Assembly: GCA_021234535.1 (NCBI GenBank)
Contig: CM037837.1
Span: 1,984,001 to 2,048,000, forward strand
Source: Stichopus chloronotus
Lineage: Eukaryota; Echinodermata; Holothuroidea; Aspidochirotida; Stichopodidae
DNA: 64,000 bases
Direction of reading: 5' to 3'
The notes under the pieces were generated by a model. The model was not told the origin of the DNA. It saw only the letters and a program-made list of their open reading frames with translations, and ran no database searches. Each line of letters starts with the position of its first letter. Position 1 is the stretch's first letter. The translations under genes and the position numbers were made by a program. Below are positions 57,073 to 64,000 of the stretch, in pieces.

Positions 57073-57417
57073 TTAAGGGAAATAGGACGTTTGTTTTAAA
57101 TAAAAATCCTTTTATTAAAACCAGTGTTTGTTGACACAAAAAGATAGATTATTCAAAGTAAGTCAGGACAGTGGTCTTCTTTTCAAGAAATTTTCATTTC
57201 TCACAGATAAAAATTCAGTTACTTGTCGCTCGAAACTAATTTGTTCGCCCAAACTTCCATAAATTGAAATGATGCATCTTCCGTAACTCGTCTTATCCGT
57301 AATATTTTGAGGAGATGTTGCTTTTGTAGATGTTTATAGATGAGACTAAATGGTTAAAGCTATTTTGTTGGTGTGCCATGTTGGAGCATTGTAAACGCCC
57401 TATTTTCTGCTAATTAA
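57073..57417 (+). mobile_element. MITE family M, copy 3
   Basis: TTAA at both ends, left AGGGAAATAGGACGTTTG, right TGTAAACGCCCTATTTTC. The interior follows copies 1 and 2 (TTAAAACCAGTGTTTG, TCTCACAGATAAAAATTCAG, TTTTGAGGAGATG). 345 bp. Confidence 0.78.
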
Positions 57418-60400
57418 GATGACCAATCACGTTTTAATGTAATGCACTGTATTCAGAATGGCGACAGAAACAAGAAAAAGAAAGGTCAGCAGCATATTTC
57501 TCACTCAACTGATGTTAAAATTTTACTTCATCATTCTGTGTAATGTTTTGAATATTCAGATCAAAGTGTCTACTTCTGACAGCAATTCCTCTTGATGTAG
57601 AATCTTGTGACTACTCGACAAAAACTGCGTTCCACTCTGGACAGTATTAGGTACATAATACTAAAGTAAGACTTATAAAGCGCCAAATCCACCAAAGTGC
57701 TCATGGCGCTTACAATTTCAAGAAGAATGGAAAAGCAAAAGAAATGTGTTAACGTACATGGTGCCTAAGGCACCAAGCTTATGTTGTGGTTTCGGGTAGG
57801 GAGTTTGCTTTTTGTAGAAGCAGTTCAGGGTACTTGTATTGAATGATTAACTAAGTTCCAAAGATCAAAGTTTCAACCATAAGGTCCACATAAAACTTTG
57901 CAAGTCTCTAGTGTACAGGGTAATTTTCATCTGTAAAAGTCACCGCATCTCACAGACTTGGTAGTTTCTATCAGGAAAAGATGATGGGAAGCTTAATTTG
58001 TCTATCCCTCGTTACATCCATTCTACTCTCGCCCTCCCTCATTAAGAAAAAATTGTCGCTGTCTCTTGTCCCCATCCATCACCTTATTCACCACCCCACC
58101 CTCCCATATGCCACTTCACATTTACCATTCCCCATCAACAATCTATCGACCATCCCTAGTTACTACTCCCCATCCACCGTGCTGTCCCCCCCCCCCCCAC
58201 CATAAAACTGAGAAGTTACAGCTAGAGTGGATAATCTTTCAACATGTGAAGCTGAACAGTTGTTTTTTAGGGGTGAAAAAGAGAAAGAATCTATGAACAA
58301 CTGTGAACAATTCATTGAACTACAGTAGAGACTTCTCTCCGTCTCATTTTCCATGAGAACTAACAAGAACATGTCACGTCTAAGGCAGCTGGACTGTCAT
58401 GGTTGTAGTTATTCGTAAATATCAAACCATGGCTTCAATAATTACCATTGTTTGTTTATATTAAGTAAACTGCCTGCTGAAAAACTGACCTGCTAATTTT
58501 TTAAATTGCATCCCTACGAGACTAACTTGAAGGTGCACTTTGACCAGGACGTGGTGCATATTTTTTTTGTTGGGTTTTGTTTGAATACCATGGGCAGGTG
58601 TGACTATTTACATTTTGTGGGTTTGGTTTAGTAGATGAAGTTCATGTGACCAATTGGCATTTGAGCTTGTAGTGAATCATGGTTGCTAAGCAACTGCCAT
58701 TGCTCAGTGGAAGACATGTGGGGAAGATGGTTTCTTTCATCTTCTTGTCTATTGTTTTACTCAGCATCCTTGTCCTCTTACACAAATCCCTCTACCTCGG
58801 CTACCATGACTTTTCGTCTCGCCCACCTAATGGCTAACCTGGGATACATTTCTTCGCTTGCAAGACTATAATTAGTGCTCTATAGCGTTTTAAAAGTGTC
58901 CTGTATACACCATACTTGACTTCATCACGTCCTTGAGGCACTGTGTAACTCACAAAAGATTCCTCAATGCAAAAGCTACTAAGATGAAAAGTTTTGTCTA
59001 AAGGAAACAATGAACTTGTATCAAGTGTACGTTGTATGTTTCGGTTTATCCCCTTCCTTCTCATTGCTGAATTTATAATATAATAATAACATAATATTTG
59101 GACAATATCCTACACTTTGCGAAAGCTTTTACTAATGTAAAGAGCAGCAGTTCCCTAGGTGAAATCATTGTTGAGGTCAGTGTAAGCAGTAACAGAACTG
59201 TGGCCTGAGAAGGGAGTGGGACCAGAAGGAAGTTCAAAACTGTCAAGTCTGGTCCTTTGAAGTACAGAACAAGACATACTGTAGTGTGCATGATAAGTGA
59301 AGTTTACTCTGGAGTTAGTTTCAACATAGCCTATGGTGCTCTGGTTGATAAACTGACACATGTATTATGAACAAACTAAAAATGCATTTGTGAAAAGTGT
59401 AACTACCCTCCCCTCCATCTGATGGGAGGGGGAACCAGGGTGGGTCAGAATTTCATAGGAATTTCTCTCAGTGAACGTTGGCATGTGTGTGTGTGGGGTG
59501 TGTGTGTGGGGTGTGTATGTGACGCCATTGGAATGCGAGGTATGTGGCGGCATAACTCAGTTATCAAGTGCTCAATTTTTCTCAAACTTGGTGTGTACAT
59601 GTATCATATTGAGTAGATTTGCCCAATTGTTTTGGGTGCCTATTCATGCATATTAATGAGTGGGCAGGACTTCATGAAAAATTTGTGATATGGCAATATC
59701 TTTGCAGTGCCTTGTCTGATTTGCTTCAAATGTGGTTGGAAGGTGTTGTTAGATGGTTCCTTGCCATGACATTCTTATTTTCCATGTCTTTTGCATTTTT
59801 GGCTTCAGTTTGTATAAAAGTGTACAGAAGGTTAAAAATTTTGTGCATGCTATGGGCAGTCAGCCTTTAGTTACTGAAATTCCTTTGCTCCGTTTTTATG
59901 CTATGGATGCTTATGTGTTCCATCAGTCTCCCTCCAGCAAATCATGGAAGTACTACTTGAGGTGGTAGTTTCATGATCAAAAGTAAAGAAGCATCAGTGC
60001 CGATATGTGCATTGATGTAAATGGCCTTAAATTAGAATGGTAAACAAGACACAATGAAAGAAAATAAGTTGGTGTTCTTAGCAGTCTCCTCCAGGGCATG
60101 CTGTCAGTGTTGGGTGGACTTAAGGGGCATAGATGTGATAAGCCTTATTGCAATTTGTAGAACCCCTTCTTTATTGCTTTAAATGGAAGATTCACAGCTG
60201 TTCGTGCTTTGTAAAATGAATGGGATATTGCTGTATATTGAAGGAGTTAAGATCATTGCATTAATTGAAATGGCTTCTTTGATACTTAAGAGCTCCAGCA
60301 TATTATTTTACGGTATGTACATTCCAAGTACAAGGAGCCGTAGCGCCCTTGGGCTGTTGTGAAATCATGCAAAATATTTCTTTTCTTACAGATTGCATGT

Positions 60401-63400
60401 ACTCTAACACTGTTGATGGTTGGTCACATTAGTGCTATGGAAGTCTTTCCATGTGGGTGTTTGTTATGTTTGAGGTCCAATGTCCGAAATGGGCCATATG
60501 GGCAATTTTATAAAATCATGACACATATGTTTGTTACTCTACAGATTTTATGTTACAAAAGTGACGGTTCATGGTTAGAAATGGGCCATATGGACTATTG
60601 TACAAAACATTTCAAAATACTCCTTTTACTTCATAATTTACATATAGACAGTATCTGCACAAAGAACCACAGTGCCCTAGGGCTGTTGTTTTAACATTGA
60701 AACGTTTTGGCATCTGTCAAGATTAAAGCAATACTGTACATCAGATACCGGCTTTGGTTTTCATGCTTTGGCAATGTTTAAGTTGCATTATCAGTCATCT
60801 TGTAACATGCTGCCTTTAGATGACATTGGAGCAGTACCGATAGTATTTATACTTGTGAAATGGATAGTCTACTTAGAACATGATTCAAGAAGTAGCTCAA
60901 AGTAGAAAGAAACTTATTTGTGAATTACTCCCCTCCCCCCTGAAGCAGGATGTGATGCTTGATCAACCTGTCAATAAGAACAGCCAATGTTTGCCTTGGT
61001 TTCATTCTTTCATTTTGATAGTTTGCTTACATTAACCCAATTTTGGTAGAACTTTGGAATGTGAAAACTTGTTGCACTCCTTTTGAAAACTGTGCAGGAC
61101 TTTGGTCCTCTGAGTGTCCTTGTTGTAGTGATTTGGAACGAAAACACCGCAGTAATATGAACGTAAAATGTCTGTAAATTTCACTATTTCTTCAGTGTTC
61201 AATGGACGTTTCATTAAGAGGCTTGTAACAGGATGTGACCTTAGATGTACATGCCCTTTTGATAGCACTTTAAATACCATAGTGGCTACAATTGAAAAGA
61301 AGGAAACATCCAAGGGGGTGGGAAGGGGGGTTTGTACATTCTTGTTGCCCCAACATGTTGGACTTCAAAACTACAAAATTTTTAAGGAAATTGGTGGAAG
61401 AAATGACAGATATACATCTGTACCTGAGCCAGACTTTTCATTAACATTTCAGTCCAGAAGGATTGGAACAAAACTGCTTGGAAATTCATGACTCGTGAAG
61501 CTTGTCTTCAATGCACTGTATATCTGCAATATGTGAGAGATACATGGTACTTGATTGTATGGTACTTTCATGTATTTGTAAAAGCATACCTACTGTATGT
61601 CCTCTATGATACGTTACCTGCAAATGTGAACTAATTCCAACTTCCAATGTTAAATCCGAAGCATTTTGGCAGGACTTGCATTAATTACCAGCTGACTGGT
61701 TATATCGGTCTTTTTGTATATCGAAAAGAAAGCAGAAAATTATTTTTGAGGGGAGCAGTTTCTACTGTGACATTACTTTGTTTCATTTTTAGTTTGCAGG
61801 GTATCATTTCATCTCATGCATGAAGAAGATATTGTCAGCCGCCAGTCTGATCTCTGTTGGAATGGTTTTTGATTGCACTTTTACCAGGCGCACAGCATTC
61901 ACTAACAACAATAGTAGCAGTGTATTTTCAGCACTGTCATGTGGCCACAAAGTGCATGTTACCATAGCAAGGCACGTATAACAAGCAGTCCGTTGAGCAA
62001 AGTTAATATATTTTCTTCAGTAAACCAAAGAACAGAAGCATTTCAAGTTCATTTGTTTGCTTGTGTGCCAAACTCATGTAATCTTAGATTAATATTTTAA
62101 ATCCATCAGATAATTTTGTTCTATCTATGGTAATATATGCTCAAAAGTGCACAAGGTGACAAAAGGATTGCTGATAACACTGTAGGTGCTACTACTGTAT
62201 GTAGGTATCAAAATATACATTGTTATGGACACTTCACAAGAAGGATTTGTGAAATGAAAAAAGCCTTCGAGATTATTCACACTATCACTAATTACTGATT
62301 GCCACCAATTATTTTGTTATTCATACATACAGTAGATATTATCTTTTGTGTACTTTTTCGAACTTATGCACAATCCCAAGCACCTCTTCTTTGCAATCTT
62401 AGTGAACAACTAAGTTGTGAGATGAACAAAGTTAAGCTGGGAATTCATCTTGATTCACTGCAAGTAAATTTGTTGGCTGTTCCTAATAGTAGTTGAAAGA
62501 AGCAGAAAAATTGTGTTGTGCTGAAACAAGAGTGTGGTAGCCTCAAAATTGCACTTGCTTACAGATTTTCCTAAATTTCAAAATTCCAATAATTTTTGAA
62601 GCAAGAGTACTGTACTTGATGAAGTATGTCGAGGGTTTCAGACATGCCGGCTGGCAATGGCAAGCCGTAACTGGCGCTGACGCTTGCTGACCCTTCATGA
62701 AGGGCAAATTGCCAGACTTATGGCTGATACAAAATTAATAGAATTTAAAAAAAGCACAGGTTAAATTTTAAACACTTTATAAAGTATTCAAATATCAGCA
62801 AAAACACCCTCTCCCCTTAGATAGCAGTCGTGTCGTTTTTCACTTCGTGAAGGAATCGGATAGTAATTTTGGATAGATTCTGTGCATTTAGCCGTGTTCT
62901 TATACCTGTGAAAACACTACAGGAAACGCTTATGTATTTATTGCTCTGTGAAGCAAGTTAAATGGACCAAGGACTTTCATTCTGTGGAGATCATGAGTTG
63001 AAAAACAAAAATGGTTCATTGGAAGAAATACTGACAAAGCACTTAAAATAATCAACAGTTAAATGAAAGTTGGATTTTTTTCCTTGAGAGTGGGGACATG
63101 ACTTGAGAAAAAATATGACTTGAAATGATTTCTATCAATTCAGAGATTTGCCTGTCAAACTGTTGGCTGTTTCAGTAGTTCCTGCATGTTGTTTCTCTAC
63201 ATGATATATTTTCGTGGTTCGTTTGCTCATTATCTCTGTAGTGCAGAATAGTTTGTGACATTTCTCTCATGATTAACCTTACAGGAAATAGAAGAATTGC
63301 AAGAGGGTGGTTGCTTACTAGATAATCAAATAACAAGCAGCCTTTTCATGGCCTGCAGTAAACATCAGTGATATTTCTATGCACACTTTTCCCAGTAGCA

Positions 63401-64000
63401 AAAAAAAAGGGGTATTTTGTTGAACTTTTTGAAGCCCAGGACAGACCAAGTGATATGCTTTCAAATGAGAGGCATTCAGATTTCACTCGTCATTGTTTTT
63501 TTTATATACTTTAAATAGAAAGAGTTGCAGCAGTTGTGTGAATGCAAGTAAGTAAGTTTGTTACTTGTGAAGACATCTAAAACTCTGGTTACTTTGGGGA
63601 GTGACAGACAGTTAGCAAGCACCTGCTGTATCAATTTGTGTGGGTTATGAACAGTTACACTGCACTGTACATTGGTGAACATCATTTACAACTGTTGAAC
63701 ATTTTGCACTTTACTGTACATAATAGCACTTGAATCTGCAGTACGTACGGTGCACCTGAATTTGTCAACAAGTTGATACCCAAACATGTCAACAAATAAC
63801 GGAAAGTGAAACTTTTCTCAAAGTTTTATAAAAACAAAGCGACTCTGAAAATCACCATTTTGATCATCTGGTGACTTGAATGCTGCAGTTGCTGACTTTC
63901 ATTGCTTTTTCAATTACAAAAAAGCTACTGTTTGAGTGACTGGCTGTCTCCATTTAAAGGATAAAGATGAAGCGACAGTGGGTCAGAGAAAAGAATTGAA
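57418..64000. other. SERCA intron 3, right part to window edge
   Basis: Contains the GCGCC-type repeat at 57660-57760, a C-run at 58187-58199, the GT-rich repeat at 59480-59700 and a local duplication (GTGGGCTGTTG-like words near 60340-60360 and 60670-60690; GAAATGGGCCATATGG at 60488 and 60578). SERCA exon 4 was sought by its WFEE-type codons and not found. No other gene recognised. Confidence 0.45.
59480..59700 (+). repeat. GT-rich/DR1 dispersed repeat, diverged copy
   Basis: A GTGTGTG/GGGGTGTG head, then CATAACTCAGTTATCAAG, ATCATATTGAGTAGATTTGC and TTCATGCATATTAATGAG. Same order as 53570-53900. Confidence 0.65.

Noticed and set aside
61032..61491. Overlapping open frames on both strands (93 and 107 codons).
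   Set aside because: Mutual shadows without motif or splice context.

Overview
The window is animal nuclear DNA from an invertebrate deuterostome, most likely an echinoderm (a sea cucumber is my best guess; species not determinable by reading). The grounds are split genes with GT-AG introns, AT-rich non-coding DNA full of decayed transposons, two recognisable metazoan genes, and five copies of a short Pol III unit that I read as vault RNA, a family best known from deuterostomes.

Layout. (1) About 1-18.4 kb, minus strand: one split gene for a tectonic-family (TCTN) protein of the ciliary transition zone. Sixteen exons can be traced by hand, from a signal-peptide exon at 18.37 kb to an exon ending at 43; the last exon lies left of the window. 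All but one exon junction keeps the reading frame. The protein (about 1250 aa in view) is about twice the length of vertebrate tectonics because of a long N-terminal stretch of short beta-type, one-cysteine modules and a mucin-like Ser/Thr/Pro insert inside the tectonic domain. Two of its introns carry tandem repeats that copy the neighbouring exon or splice donor. (2) About 18.5-22 kb: a possible tiny head-to-head ORF and a broken CR1-like LINE. (3) About 22.1-28.1 kb: a diverged tandem array of 1-2 kb units, each with one vault-RNA-like gene (22.45, 25.10, 27.03, 27.97 kb), interrupted by a hAT-type element with perfect 8-bp target duplications and by a 5'-truncated LINE tail. A fifth, isolated and structurally best-preserved copy is at 34.48 kb. 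(4) 28-39.4 kb: gene-poor DNA with poly-G/C runs, a probable small hAT-like element, a hairpin and a 290-bp GAT microsatellite. (5) 40.9 kb to the right edge, plus strand: the 5' part of a SERCA calcium-pump gene (sarco/endoplasmic reticulum Ca2+-ATPase), coding exons 1-3 including the family's 18-bp microexon. Intron 2 is 8 kb; intron 3 runs off the edge (over 14 kb) and holds MITEs, a BEL/Pao gag relic and copies of a GT-rich dispersed repeat.

The two protein genes are not functionally linked by anything visible. The most interesting content is the vault-RNA cluster, followed by the unusual architecture of the tectonic gene. All exon calls were made by reading splice sites, frame and family motifs; no alignment, Rfam or BLAST search was run.
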